Assembly: GCA_017163975.1 (NCBI GenBank)
Contig: JAFFSR010000229.1
Location: 12,418,001 to 12,482,000 of the forward strand
DNA length: 64,000 bases
Direction of reading: 5' to 3'
Source of the DNA: Anastatus disparis
Taxonomy: Eukaryota; Arthropoda; Insecta; Hymenoptera; Eupelmidae
Below are positions 13,879 through 26,040 of the stretch, in pieces. Positions within the stretch are counted from its first letter, which is position 1; each line of letters opens with the position of its first letter. The notes beneath the pieces were generated by a model that saw nothing but the letters and a program-made list of their open reading frames with translations, was not told the DNA's origin and searched no databases. The position numbers were made by a program, and so were the translations under genes.

Positions 13879-14071
13879 ATTTTATTTAACGTCGCTGCAC
13901 TTATGCTATCATTGCAATGTTAATTAGCGACGGAGGTCGTCAGTGTGTTTTGTTAACAAAACACGTGTATTGTACAGTGGTGTTTGTATAAAATTGGCCG
14001 AGAGCAGGATTCGAACTCGGGCCCTCGGGTTACGAATCCATAGCTCTACCAAGTGAGCCACTGAAGACCTC
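13879..14071 (-). mobile_element. tRNA-Thr(CGT)-derived SINE, copy 1
   Basis: On the minus strand the head (14071 down to about 13995) resembles a tRNA: a Pol III A-box-like TGGCTCACTTGG, an anticodon loop TTCGTAA (anticodon CGT, Thr) and a B-box-like GAGTTCGAATCC. The acceptor arms do not pair, so it is not a functional tRNA. The body and the tail GCGACGTTAAATAAAAT match the plus-strand copy at 41139-41337 over the full length, with scattered differences. Two full-length copies sharing a non-tRNA body define a SINE. No target-site duplication is obvious here. Confidence 0.75.
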
Positions 14072-16392
14072 GTGTTGGTCACTTTAACAGATGAATTTTA
14101 TACAAAATCAAAAATTGTAATATTAAAATTGTGTAAATTTTGAAAAAAAATCCTTCATAGGCAAATAACTCAATTAAGTGGAAATTGATTTTATACTTGT
14201 TAATACTATTAAAAAATATCCTGCATTCACAAAATAGTTATAATAATAATTAGATTTTCAAAAATTTTTTTTATGGATAAAACTTAATTTTTCGAAATTC
14301 TAAAATTCGATAAAGGTTTAGATTTTGATAAATAGAATTCAGAATTTATTTCAATAAAGAATAGAAAAAATTATAACTTTTATAGGTTCATTTATAGATA
14401 CATATGTTTTCTAAACATGTAATCTTCAATACTTTATCAATAACAGAAATATTCGATAATTTTTTTCAATCGAGTTCTCAATTATTTTCTTGAAGATCGT
14501 CTTAGATAGTCTTTTGGATAATCCGCATTATCAATACACATATTACGTGCGAGCAACGTAAAATATTTGCTCCGATCGCATCTCATGTATGATTGACGTA
14601 ATATATCAAGCAACTTGTTACACACGAACTTACGTATATACATATATACACTGATTGCAAGCGCAAGCCAAGCAAAACAAATTTTATTATGAGTAACAGC
14701 AGTAGTTTTGCATTTTATTCATGAACAAACAAATTATGTGTCTACGTATAAACACGATGCGTCTTAAGTTATTCAGTGATTAAATGTTTTACCGTTTGAG
14801 TAACGTTGAAAAAATTTATGAAATATTTTTTTAAGATAGTAAATTATTATAGATATTTTTAAATTGTTTGAAGGAAATTCATTAAAGATTCAAGTATTTC
14901 TATGCATTCGTTGATAAATGAAAACACTTTGATACAAAGTTATAAAAAATTCTATGTTATTGATTTAAAAATATTAAATTTTTTAAACGCAATTATTAAT
15001 TATAAAAACGTGAAATTCATTCATTTTTTAAAATTTTAGAATTTTCTTTTGGAAAGCACAAAAATTATTCGGCAATCATAAGCATACAGGCAGTTATTGA
15101 AAATTTAAATAAAACCTCAGAAATAAGGTTAAGGTCAAACGTTAATATTCCTTTGAGATTCAAAATAAAGTTTTAAGCTACGCAATTTATATTCTGGAAA
15201 AAAAAAGGTCAAAGAAAGTGTCCCAGATTGCATTGCGTTACTCAATATTTTAGGTACGATTCATACATCTGAATGAGCCCTATAGAACGTTGAAAAATAA
15301 AAAAATTAAAGAATTACGAAACTTTTTATTGCTAAACAATTTTTTATTTTTATTGGATTGAAAGTAGTGAAATGAAAATTTCAAATATTTAAAAAAGTAC
15401 AACTAATATAATTAGTTTTATTTTTTATAATTTGATTTTGTGTATTTTTAAATGACACTTTAATTTTAATTTGCCTTTGTAAACAAAGACATCAAGAGAA
15501 ATAAAGAAATATACATCATATAGATCCATACACTCAAGACTATAAAATTCAAAATTAACATGGTGCAACGATGAATCCGCTTACAGTTGATGTTTTCTCG
15601 AAGATGAGTCACTGCAACAGCTATACAGTAGTTAATTTCTTTGTACAATTTATAAACACAACAGATTAGTTTAATTTCAAAAATAATATTTATTTAATGG
15701 AGAAATACTTTAAAAATTAAATATTTTACGTATGATAGTCAATGCCATCATAATCGAACTCTTTTTTTTCGTCTGGCTTTTCTGAAAACGACAAGAGTTT
15801 TTCCGAGTATAATGCGATTTCTAATAAGATCTATAAATTGGAGCACATTGCTCATTGAATCTTGCGTCATATGCAGAGATGCACATATTCCAATCGGATA
15901 TAAATAAGCTATAAATAAAATACTCCAAAGCGCGAAATTATATATATACACATATAAAATGTTTACGTTTCACAAGAAGGGTTTTCTCGAAAAATAATTT
16001 ATTTTAACAGATTTATTAATATCAGAATTAAATTACTAAAAATGACGATAGTTACTGTAAAGTACTGCTTTATTAATAAAAATCATTATAAAAAAAATTA
16101 ATTGCACATATTGCAAATTTTTAAAAAGTATTAAAAAGAATGTTTAAATTTTCAACAAATACTCAAAAAAATGTTTCTATAATATTATAAATACTTATCG
16201 AATCGTACCTACGCAATGGCTAATGCATTTGTTCGTATCTTTTTTTTAGTTTTTGAATACATAAAATACCGATAGAACCCCTGCAGCAAGAGCTCGCATC
16301 CAGACATACAAGCATAATGCCGAATGGTACATTGAACGCAGGCAGTCTACTCCTACTCACTTAACCCAGCCAGCGGCCATGTTCACTTATTC
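14072..16392. other. AT-rich intergenic region
   Basis: No gene recognised. Short minus-strand frames at 15466-15648 and 15748-15951 (60 and 67 codons) show no domain, splice context or composition that separates them from chance. The right end becomes GC-richer as the promoter of the MADF gene is approached. Confidence 0.4.
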
Positions 16393-16431
16393 AGTGTGAC
16401 GAGCGAGTGACGGTGGTTGTTGACGCCGACG
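16388..16431 (+). promoter_or_regulatory. Initiator and short leader exon upstream of the MADF gene
   Basis: TTATTCAGTGTGAC contains an arthropod initiator TCAGT with predicted start at 16393. It is followed by a GC-rich leader (GAGCGAGTGACGG...) ending in a donor-like GACG|GTGAGA (last exonic base 16431). An acceptor-like TTGTTTCAG ends at 16725, after which sequence could run unspliced to the ATG at 17005. This 39-nt first exon is inferred from signals only. No TATA box is evident. Confidence 0.35.
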
Positions 16432-17004
16432 GTGAGAATAAAATGTAGTTGTATTTGTGAGTATGTATGCTTACACTTTTTTATTGATATTTGTCACTTG
16501 TCTATAAAAATCAGAAACGAAAACGACGGACATAACATAACTTAAGTAATGTTTGATGGATATATATAGAAGTTTGTTATATGTTGGTTTGATAGTTTGA
16601 TAAATTAAATTAATGTACATTTATAAACTATTAACATGTGTTACTTGCATTAGTTATGATAGACTAATATTCTGCAAAACAGAAAGATAAAAAGTAAAGT
16701 GTGAAAAGAAAGATACTTGTTTCAGCAGCATGTAATATATGCACAAAGTGAAACTTGCGTCAGACTTTTAAAACGCACATGTGAGAGACATAGAGGTTAA
16801 GTGAATTTTTTTACAATCAAAACACAACTTTAATACTGACAGAAAAACGTCTAAAGAAAGTTGCAAATAAAATTTGTCTTTGTTGAAATAAATACGCTGT
16901 GAGAGGTTAAGTGCAAGATGACGCAGTACGTCGGTAAAATTTAACCTAACCTTAATTTACGTTTGTAAGCGGCACGTGTTACCGTGCACGCGCGCCAAAT
17001 TTAA

Positions 17005-20000
17005 ATGTCAAAAAATAATTTTTTAAAGTTTAAAATGGAAGAGAAGCCTAAGACTTTCGAATCTCGGAAATTTCTTCGTGAATTTATCGAAATATATCAT
17101 ACGCACCAATGCTTATGGAAATACTGCTGTGAAGATTATCATAATCGTATAGTCAAAGACCGCGCTTACGATGCTCTTGTGGCTAAAATGAAAGAAATTG
17201 ATCCGTTAGCGGATAGAAACAGTGTTATGAGAAAAATCAATGTGCTCAGGACGGCTTTTCGTAGAGAATACAAAAAAGTTCGAAAAACTGCTCTCATAGC
17301 TAGCAGCAGTAAATATACAAAATCTGTGTATGTGCCAACGCTATGGTATTATGAAATTATGAAATTTGTAGTGGACCAACAAGATTACTCGGAACCCTTA
17401 CCCGGAGCATCGATGATAGATTGGTCTCAAGATAAAATTAATAAAAGTTACGAGTCTAAAGATGAAGACGTAAACACCGTGGATCATGATACTGATGAAG
17501 TGCTTATAGAACTTTTGGAAGAAGATACGGTATAATTTTATTTTACATTTTAAATATTAACTATTTAATAATTACTATTTTTTTCAAATAAATAAAAGTT
17601 GAGATGAAAAGACTTGGTCGATCTATTAATGAGTAAACTCAATTGCTTATTAACGCCGTCTTATTGTTTCAACTTCGTATATGCATAAACTGGAACTCCA
17701 TTGTTTCATGACCTTATTCATAACAGCATCATATAATAGTTTCTAACTTTTGAAAAGTTAAGAATACATAAGATAACACTTGAAAATAAAACTAATTTTA
17801 ATTATTTATATCATCTACTTGATTATTTACAAAAAATTAAATTATTGTTAATCGAAAATAATAATTAAACAACAGTAATGATACTTCAAAGTAGTGGTAT
17901 ATTTATATTACACTTATTTAATTTGCTACAGCATTTGGTTGCTGTAGTAGGTAAACCACTTTTAGCGATAATTGATTGTAATTAATGAAAAAATTAATCG
18001 GAAATTTTTAAATAAATTCAAACATAATTTTTATATAATAGAGAATATATTTTAACCGAAAAAAACTTTTTAAATATTATTTGTAACGCTAAAAAATTAA
18101 AAAAAAATGGCATAAATAAATAAATTTTGTATTTTAATTTGCTTTAAAATTTTATAAAAAATTTTTTAAAAATAAATTTTAGTTTAAATATTTATAAATA
18201 AGTTGTAACGAATGGGTTAAATTAATATTTTTAAAAAAAATTTGAATACTTATATGTATATTTCTAAAATTATGTTATAAACTATAAAAGTTACATAATG
18301 TTACTTGTTGATTCGCTCACATAATGTTTAATCATAATAAAATTAAATCGATAAAAAAAATAACGAATTAATTTAAAATTTGAATTATTAATTAAATTAA
18401 ACATTTTAGATACCATCATAACAATATTACGGTACTTGCTCCAAAACCAGAATTACTATTCTTAACGGCCTACATGTGTCTTGTCTGAAATGATACCTGA
18501 CCCTTTTTTTCATTCAACAAGACTTACTTAGGGCTGTAATACTTTTAATAAGTATTCTTTATGCGTTTTTTAAATTCTTAATATTATATGAGATGAAAAA
18601 AAAATTTAATATTTTACTTGAGAAATAAGTTTTTTAAGTTGTATATCGTCGTTGATTTAAAGCAGACATGTATTTCTCGTGTTATGGGCAAAAGTTGGAA
18701 TTTAATATAACGAAAAATTTTTCGGGAAAACGTCATTGTATGGTAATGAATGAAGTCTAAAATTAAGGAGTTCTCGGAAACGACTTTGTGCTTTTACACT
18801 TTATTAATGCGTTACTATGTAACTTATTCAAGTTAGCAAGTATTTAAGTGTATAGTTCTGAATTTGATTAAATAGTTGAAAAAAAAATTCAGTATTTTAT
18901 ATCTGTTTATTTAGAAAATATTATTTATTTTTAAGTTATTTATTCTTATTATGCAAGTTTTAAAATTTTTTGAAATAAAACTTGTAATTTTCTAATCTAA
19001 AATTTAATATTTAATTCGAAAAGTATGATCAAATAACTGTTCTTTCCATCACTTTCACCAAATTATACGCTACATTTACGACTTTAACCGTTTCTACTGA
19101 AAAATTAATACTATTTAATGGAATCAATAGCCATAGAAGAGTCAACGCAGACACATCGTCTATACCTACTACCCACAGCATGTACACATTGCAATCAAGC
19201 GCGACGATTTTACATTATCCCTTGCACCGTAAAAAATCAGCCGCACCCCCACGTAATACACTAATCTCTCTAATGCATCCGGGCAATCCTGTTATCTTTT
19301 CTGTTGACGTTAATAACGCCATAGAAAAAAAAGAGACGCTTCAATATGAAAAAAAGGAAATTCCAGTAGCTTTTGGTGTTTTTCAGGGTGTAATTTGTTT
19401 GCATATTTATCGTGAAAAATTAATTATAAAAATTAAAAAATTATGAATAAATTGTAGAATTACTATTAGTCTAATCGTATTAAATATGCTTTTATAACTT
19501 GAAATATAAAATAAACTTTATTCTTTGACGGCTGTGGTTTTAAAAATAACTTTTCTTTGAACTTATTTAAATTAAGTAACATTTTCCTTGTTTAAATTAT
19601 TATTCGTTCTAACTTGATAAAATTTATTCTTACTTCCAAAATGAATTTTATTTTCATTAGTATTTAGAAAAGATTATGTACTTTCTTCTTGTATAATTGT
19701 ACTTTTCATTATTTGTTAAAAAATTATTAATATTAACAAAATATATAACAGTCCTCGCTAGATGCCAGTATGTGTATAATTTATATTCATGGTAAAAACA
19801 TTTAATTGTGAAGTTTTTAAGTATGTGACTTACAAAATAGTTATCAATATGAATTTTACTGATTCTGCTAAAATTTTTAATTAAAAATCATATGATTAGT
19901 GCGTTGTGCAACTAGGTGCAAAATAGGTTATTTAAATTATTATTAAAAACCTTAATATTTCAGTCAATTTTGAACCTAGCTAAAAGATTAAAAAATTATT

Positions 20001-21055
20001 TCTAGGTTTTTTTTTTTGTTTTGAAGTATATTTTTTCTTATCCCAAAATATGAAAAAATGCGTGTATATTCGGTTTAAGATTTAATTTATATGAAATTAT
20101 TGACTTTTTTGTTTGTATCAAACAGATTTCATACAAATTTTTATTGAATTTTTATTGAAATATAATGAAAGTCGAGATCAATAACTTTTGATTAAAAAAA
20201 AATTATAACAGAATAAAAATTAAGACAAAAATCATTCTTTATTGATTTTTTTCAAAATTGAAAGATTCTGATCTTAACTTTCATGCCTTTATAACAATTT
20301 ATTTATTACAAAGCTGTAAATATTTAAAATTTATTTAATTTTCTTAAAAATCACTTGGTAATAAAAAAAAAGTTTGTAACTTTATAATGTCGTATAAAAA
20401 AAATCTTAAAACTATAAGAAAATTTAAGTTTTAATATCTTGATTTTCGTTATTAGATATGTAATTTTTTTAATAGGGCTGTTAATTTTTTGTTAAAACTA
20501 ATAATTTTTAAATAAATCATGATGAATTTGATTATACAAGGTCAGATACCCCTGACTGTTTTTAAACAATTCTTGAAAATCGTTTAAAAAATAATTTCAT
20601 TTTTTATATTTTTATAGCTAAATCCAGACACGGAGATAAAAGTTGAACCTCTTTCACCGGTTTCATCGCGAACCAATTCACCAACAATACCAGCAGTATC
20701 CACTAGTACATCTGGTCCTTTTCTTAACTTGGAAATAAATTCTGTATATTCAGAAAAACGTAACACCAATTATAACAGCAATCAAAGTAACTTCCGTGAA
20801 AGAAGTCGATCTCCAATAGCATTAAATGCGAGACAAGCATCGACAAAACGTTCGCAGCCAATATCAAGAGAACCAAATCTAGAGAATTATGATCGTTTCG
20901 GCAGTTACGTTGCTGCTAAATTAAAAAGATCTTCTTTGAAGCAGAGTATCATTGCCGAAAAAGTTATTGCCGAAGTTTTAATGAGAGCGAATTTGGGAAC
21001 TTTGGAAGAAACAACCACATTAACAAATGTTAATGAGTCATCATCTAACGGCTAA
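17005..21055 (+). CDS. MADF-domain DNA-binding regulator with BESS-like C-terminus
   Basis: Two coding exons, 17005-17529 and 20618-21055, joined in phase 0 across a 3.1-kb intron, give 320 residues. Residues about 25-124 form a MADF domain (Myb/SANT-like, Adf-1 type): FIEIYHTHQCLWKYCCEDYHN with its key Trp38, then RAYDALVAKM, then the closing LWYYEIMKF. After an acidic linker comes a Ser/Pro/Asn-rich, probably disordered middle with an IKVE sumoylation-type motif (residues 182-185) and KVEPLSP. Residues 266-302 (YDRFGSYVAAKL onward to LMRANLG) form the short C-terminal helix pair typical of insect MADF proteins, BESS-like in position. The expected role is sequence-specific DNA binding in the nucleus; the target is unknown. 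The donor GTATAA at 17530 is weak, but the frame and family layout support the join. A second ATG at 17035 is an alternative start. Confidence 0.75.
17930..18170 (+). repeat. Dispersed repeat, copy 1 (in the MADF-gene intron)
   Basis: This intronic stretch aligns by eye with 31970-32185. Shared landmarks in the same order are AAACCA, TTTTAGC.ATAATTGATT.TAATTAAT, AATTCAAACA, AGAATATATTTT, CCGAAAAA/TCGAAAAA and GCTTTAAAATTTTAT. Identity looks roughly three-quarters with small gaps. There are no coding features or clear terminal repeats. Family unknown. Confidence 0.45.
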
Positions 21056-22940
21056 GATAAGGCTTGTAAATTATTATGTTGTTTTGATTTTTAATACATC
21101 GCAAGAAAGAAGTAAGAAACGGTATATTTAACTATTAAGTGCCTCTTAGATTAATAAGTAAAAATTTATATTTATTTTTCATTAGCGCAAAACGAATGAA
21201 GATTATTTTTATTGTACTATAATTTATTGCGTATTTTTATTTTTTTATGAACAGTTTTTTTACACAATATATACAAAGACTTATGTGACTAGTTAAAACA
21301 TATTATTAACTTTTTATAGAATCATAATATTTTGAATACATTATTTATATTTTTATACTTCCAACCCTTCTTCCAAGGGTCCTCTGAGGATTAAAGACCA
21401 TATTAGTTTATATGTAGAAATCAAATTTCTTAAACTTGAATATTTTAAAAAAACTTATCTATATGTAGATATATTTATTACAAAAAAAAATTGATTTTTT
21501 TATAAAAAGATCTGTTCTGATTGGGGAGATCTTATATCAGCATAGAGTTCTACCTTATTTGGATTTTAATTATGTACTTTATAATTATATAATATAGATT
21601 TAAATATTTAAAGATACATATTTTTATCATTTTAAAGAAGTCAATGCTAAAAGACAATATTAAGGTAAAACTAAAAAACGGAAACTATATAGTGCGATTT
21701 GCTCTCTTTAGTATTTATATTTAGTATATTCATAAACATACAAAAGTGTTTGGTTGTAATGTAATCGTACTATACAGTTTTCGTTTTCATTGTCTTTTAG
21801 AACTGCGATTGTAACGTTCCGGCATAACGCTCTTAGGTTAATTTTAATTTATATAAGAAAAAATTAATATGGGTTTACCTTTAGTTTTTTATAACGTCAA
21901 TTGGCTGCGCGTGCAGATAAGATTATTGTGGCTAAGGGGAGCGGAAGTGTGGAAATGTTTTTTTTTTCAGAGTTTGATGACTCTTTAATAGAAATAGGAA
22001 ATAGATACCAATTAAATGCTAGTGTATGTGTATGCATATATATAACTAGACGATTAAAATTTAGATAAGGCAAAACTATGTCGATATTAAGATCATCCTT
22101 AAAAAATGAAATAGAAGTCTAATGCATTTAAAAATCCATCATTAATTAGATTTGTTTAAAATTTGAAATACTTACATATGCATACATGTTTTTTATCAAC
22201 TAAAACGTTTCTTTATTGTTAAATAATTACAGACCCCATCAATATTAAATGAATTTCTAATACTATTTAGCAATTAGTTGAAATCTTATTTGTTTGGTTT
22301 TTGCACGATTTTGAAGTTTATATCGGTATTATGCATAGAAAATATGGTGTTTTATCAATTTTATAGTAAACCGAACTTTCGCATTGAGATATTCTTAAAA
22401 TAGTCTTATAAACTGACTCAGTAATTTGAACTCATAAATTGGAGATTAAACGTCCTAAATTACACTCAAATAAAGAATTAAATTCTTAAAAGTTAGCAAT
22501 ATATTATTTCTGTTACCTGCATATTTGTACAACTAACATAAAGTACTGTTTGGTAACTTCCATGGCTTTCAATCCTTCCGATATTAAATACGCAAGAGAC
22601 ATTTGCAGTTCTCGAGAATGGAAACTCTAGTAAGATTTTTAGTTAAATTTATAACATTGCTTTTTTTAGTTGACTTTTCGTATTTCTTTTTTGCTTACAC
22701 TTACTTCGCAGTAATGTAACAGAATAAAGCTAGAGTAGAAGCTCTGCTTCAGCAGAGGTAAAGTTTATTACTTCTGCTAAATTCGCCTTTATGAAGATTC
22801 TCAAGATTTTACTAGGAGTAAGGTAAAATCATTCTTTCCTAATTCATCAATTCGTCATAATCATAACGATTATTTAATGATGAAATCGAATATTCTTCAT
22901 TTTATTGACTAATTGGATATTTAATAAATATAGTAAATAA
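21056..22940. other. Intergenic AT-rich region downstream of the MADF gene
   Basis: Includes the presumed 3' UTR of the MADF gene, without a canonical AATAAA close to the stop. No gene is recognised. A small hairpin CTCTGC-TTCA-GCAGAG occurs near 22742-22757. Nothing else stands out. Confidence 0.4.
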
Positions 22941-23938
22941 TTACTTGCTTCTTACAATTCTCACTCTTCTTGATTGCTGCCTAGCAGCTTTCTTCTCTGT
23001 TAACTTTTTCTCAGAGTCTAGATAATTATAGGGAAAAACACCTTTTCTCTTGAGTAAATTGAATTTCTCTTCGGTCAGTGGTCCATATTTCGCATCATTA
23101 ATAAATTCAGATGGTAAAATATTATACTGTTCTAGAGATGACGGCATGAATCTAAAAGAGTCTATAAATTTGTAATTAATTTCACTACCGTTAATGCGTT
23201 TTGTAAACGATTTGAAGCGCTCTTTATTCAGTGGGAAAAAATTTACACGTCCAGGAAAATTTTGTGCAATATCTCTTATGAGAAAATGTGAGCCATAACC
23301 AGTAAGATTATGAAAAACAACTGGAACACAGTGTGTTTCCTGATAATTTAAGTTACATTTATCATGAGGTGGACCTCGATATTTGCTAGTTAAATGACAA
23401 TGATCATGAACTCTGTCAGCTCCCAAAAACTTTTCACATATATGACAAGTAGTTGCATTTTGAAAGCCAAGCTCTTGCTGATATGTTAATGTATCCATAG
23501 GTATAGGACACCAGTGAACAGTCTCAATGTTCTCTGCAAGCGTTTCTAATTCTTTTGCAAACCATGCTGCAGGTTGAGAACCTCTGTAGCTACGATAATA
23601 CGAGAGTGTATCATTGTAGCTACATTTAAAGTAGTATCCAATACTAAAAGCTTTATATTGTTGATAAATTTTTTTATATTCCCTACTTTCGAGCAGTGAT
23701 TCAAAATCGTCATAAATATTGAACGGTACCCTTAATTTATAATGAAAATTTTTAAATTGTAAAATATTTTCTTTTAGACTCGGTAAATCAACTCTACACT
23801 TGTTTATCTGTAAGCAGTCTTCTTCATGAGCATCCAGTTTAGCCTGGGTGTGATAGTAATGTAGGCACCTGCTACATAAATACTTTTGAGTTTTACGCTT
23901 TGATACTTGCATTGATACTAGTCGTGATAAATTCTTAA
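22941..23938 (-). pseudogene. Protein-primed DNA polymerase B fragment (exonuclease and Zn/HNH-like part)
   Basis: An open frame of 323 residues (from ATG 23912) carries the N-terminal part of a Maverick/Polinton-type family B DNA polymerase. Visible blocks are a CxxC...C zinc-finger-like motif (C13, C16, C33), an Exo I-like YDDFES (residues 67-72), an endonuclease VII/HNH-like zinc site (CHIC at 156-159, DHCH at 170-173, CNLNY at 186-190) and an Exo II-like block around HNLTGYGSHF (201-210). Where this block normally carries a catalytic Asp, Gly207 is present. The frame is open eight codons further upstream (WIKNLSRL), to a TAG just beyond 23938, which continues the family pattern, so the ATG is not the ancestral start. 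The product ends in an unrelated basic tail, and the palm domain is absent. It is a truncated, probably inactive relic. Confidence 0.7.
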
Positions 23939-24337
23939 TCCAAACCTAATGGAAATTTCTGTTTATATCCTCATAATTATTATTTTGTTGATTCTAACGA
24001 CAGTCAATTAGTAATTGTATTTTAATGATTAAAACAACTTTTACTGTCAATAAATTTATTATAAATTAGACTTGCAACGTTTCAGTCATATTTAAAAAAT
24101 GACTCTCTTCAGGCAAAATAATATAATACAGTTTACTACATTTCCAATTGATTATCTAATCTTTCTTTTTAATCTTTTTCTTTCTATTGATTGTAATAAA
24201 TAATTATTATGAGAATACATTCCTAGTAAACAAACTAATAATTATTATAATTATTTATAATTATTTCTCATAATTCTTCCTCATAATTATTTCCCACATC
24301 TTCGTCATCATCAACGTAAACTATATACCTTTGAAAT
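23939..24337. other. Gap between the two polymerase relics
   Basis: About 400 bases of AT-rich non-coding sequence separate the two polymerase fragments, in the place where further coding sequence of that gene would be expected. It could be an insertion, a deletion scar with filler, or coding sequence decayed beyond recognition. A run of TAATTATT-type repeats lies at about 24200-24290. Confidence 0.4.
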
Positions 24338-25256
24338 CTAATTGATTTTTGTATTTTTCATACGTTGGTACTCTATTTGAATTTTTTTGAGCTGGATGAA
24401 GTGCTTATTTGCCCATTTGAAGCATTCATCATCGAAATTTTCAACATTAACGCAAGCATGTTTGTTTTTAATTGGATCAGATAGTTCAATGTACGAACTA
24501 CTTCTCATTGGATTATACTTGTTTATATGGACACACATATTAACTATTGTCCGTAATGTCCAGCCTGAATCTTTTTCTTGGAATTCTTCCATATCGACTT
24601 GTATAGGCATACGTTCATTTTCCATGAACCATTCTTTTAAATTTGTTGTTTGAAAAATTGGTTTAGCCTTAGTATTAAAATACTTAGTTTCACTTATTAC
24701 TTCAGTTGGTTTTGTTAAAATATATTCTGCTGCTAACACGACGTACACTTTTACAGCATTTTCTTTCTTCAAGATATTTCTTATACGTGCTGTAAATAAA
24801 TGGAGTGAATCATTCATAAATTAAAAAACGTCTATGTTTGTTAAATTAATTATCACTCCTGATCTGATACGTTCCTTAAATGCAGCATCCAATTCTTCCC
24901 ATTTCACTCTATCACTTTGTTTCTCACGTCTTTTTGCAACACCTTCGCCACGTTTTAACAGATACTTCAATTTATTTTGAATGCCTTTAAGTAAGACAAT
25001 GATTTCCTTTCTTCTTCTGTTGCACTTTCTTCAACTCCAATTGTAACTTTCGAACTTGATGGATCGCATCGTAATCCTCCGCAGAGAGTACCACTTTTGA
25101 CCGATATGGGCTGTGTCTCCACCATTGAAAAAGGTCGGTCACCGAACACTTCTGAAAATCGAAAATTTGTAATTTCACTACTATGCACCCAGAATTGACT
25201 TCCGACGAATATTTCAAGGCACCATCGTGCATGTCCAAGTAAATACTGTGTGACAA
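24338..25256 (-). pseudogene. N-terminal fragments of the same polymerase gene, frameshifted and interrupted
   Basis: Three pieces in order on the minus strand belong to the region that normally precedes the exonuclease part. The first (about 25256-24990) includes FQWWRHSPYRSKVV and AEDYDAIHQVRKL. The frame then changes in an A/G-rich tract (about 25000-25020) into a second piece, containing KRGEGVAKRRE and KWEELDAAFKERIRSG. That piece meets a TAA (24821-24823) but continues in the same frame into the third piece (24817-24338), with KYFNTKAKPIF, EEFQEKDSGWTL, INKYNPMRSSSYIEL and DECFKWA. After this the sequence diverges and stops. Family assignment is from motif memory. At least one frameshift, one nonsense codon and one internal loss mark it as dead. 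Its true upstream limit is unknown. Confidence 0.6.
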
Positions 25257-26030
25257 CCTTGAGGATTAGGAGGTTGCACTAAGGTATAATTAATATACGG
25301 GTGTTCAATTAATGTAATAATAAAAAAAAGCTTTATTGTAATATTTACACTAGTATAGCACGCGCGCTCGAAATGGACGCCAGCCGCGTATAACGTACGC
25401 GACGCCGTTTTCAATGGCAGAGAAACTATCGGCAAAAGTGAAAGCAGATTGTTTAAAACAAAACGCACGCAAAAAGGGCACACAGAAAAAAAATGATTAT
25501 ATTAGCACGAAGGGAAAATAGCACTAGAACGCGCACGAGGTCGCCCGGCACACACGTCGCACAAATAAAGCACTAAATAAAGCTATTTGGCTTAGCAATA
25601 AGACACTCGTAAAATTACGAGGCTTGATTGTAAATCACAAAAAAAAGATTAAGCTAATTAATCTCACTCACACAATAAATTATGCTATTATAGCGCACAA
25701 AAAAAATACTGTATATTACAGTCGGCAGTAATGCTTTTTTCGCTATGGTGACGACAGAAAGAATGATGCAATGGCGGGTTCTTTCTGTCGACCAAGCTCA
25801 TTGCTCTTACGGTACGCTGCGCGCGCCGCAAGAGAGAGACAAACGATCCTTAACGGACCCCAACTTAGCTACGCAAGTCAAGCGGCTTGCTAGCCCTATC
25901 TGTGCACATTATAAAAGTCTTATAAACTCGCGCGTGTGCGCCAACGAACTCGGGTATGGTGTTACGGGTTTGACTCGCGTGGTCTGTTTTCCTTCTTGCC
26001 GACAGTCGTAGGCTTCTTTCTGTCGTCTAT
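25257..26030. repeat. GC-richer LTR-like or regulatory block
   Basis: This block is clearly GC-richer than its surroundings and has no convincing ORF. It carries three copies of the 12-mer CGACAGAAAGAA. Two form an inverted pair (about 25753-25764 and 25780-25791, 15-base loop), and one lies in inverted orientation near 26014-26025. TATAAAAG occurs near 25911 (plus) and TTATAATG-type sequence on the minus strand. AATAAAG followed by a T run reads on the minus strand near 25325. TATA and polyadenylation signals in one block suggest an LTR, but no TG...CA ends, second LTR or primer-binding site was found. It could instead be a promoter spacer of the adjacent element. Confidence 0.3.
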
Positions 26031-26040
26031 ATGCGTATTA

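Noticed and set aside
13990..14071. Minus-strand tRNA gene (Thr, CGT)
   Set aside because: Acceptor arms do not pair, and the anticodon and T stems have mismatches. The sequence continues into a body shared with another locus, so it is a SINE head.
16930..16955. Telomere-type (TTAGG)n tract (AACCTAACCTT)
   Set aside because: Only about two units, which is expected by chance.
19180..19446. 88-codon plus-strand ORF in the MADF-gene intron
   Set aside because: No recognisable motif, and it would break the phase-consistent MADF gene model. Could be chance.
24387..24653. Plus-strand ORF opposite the polymerase fragment
   Set aside because: It is the antisense of the recognised polymerase-relic frame.
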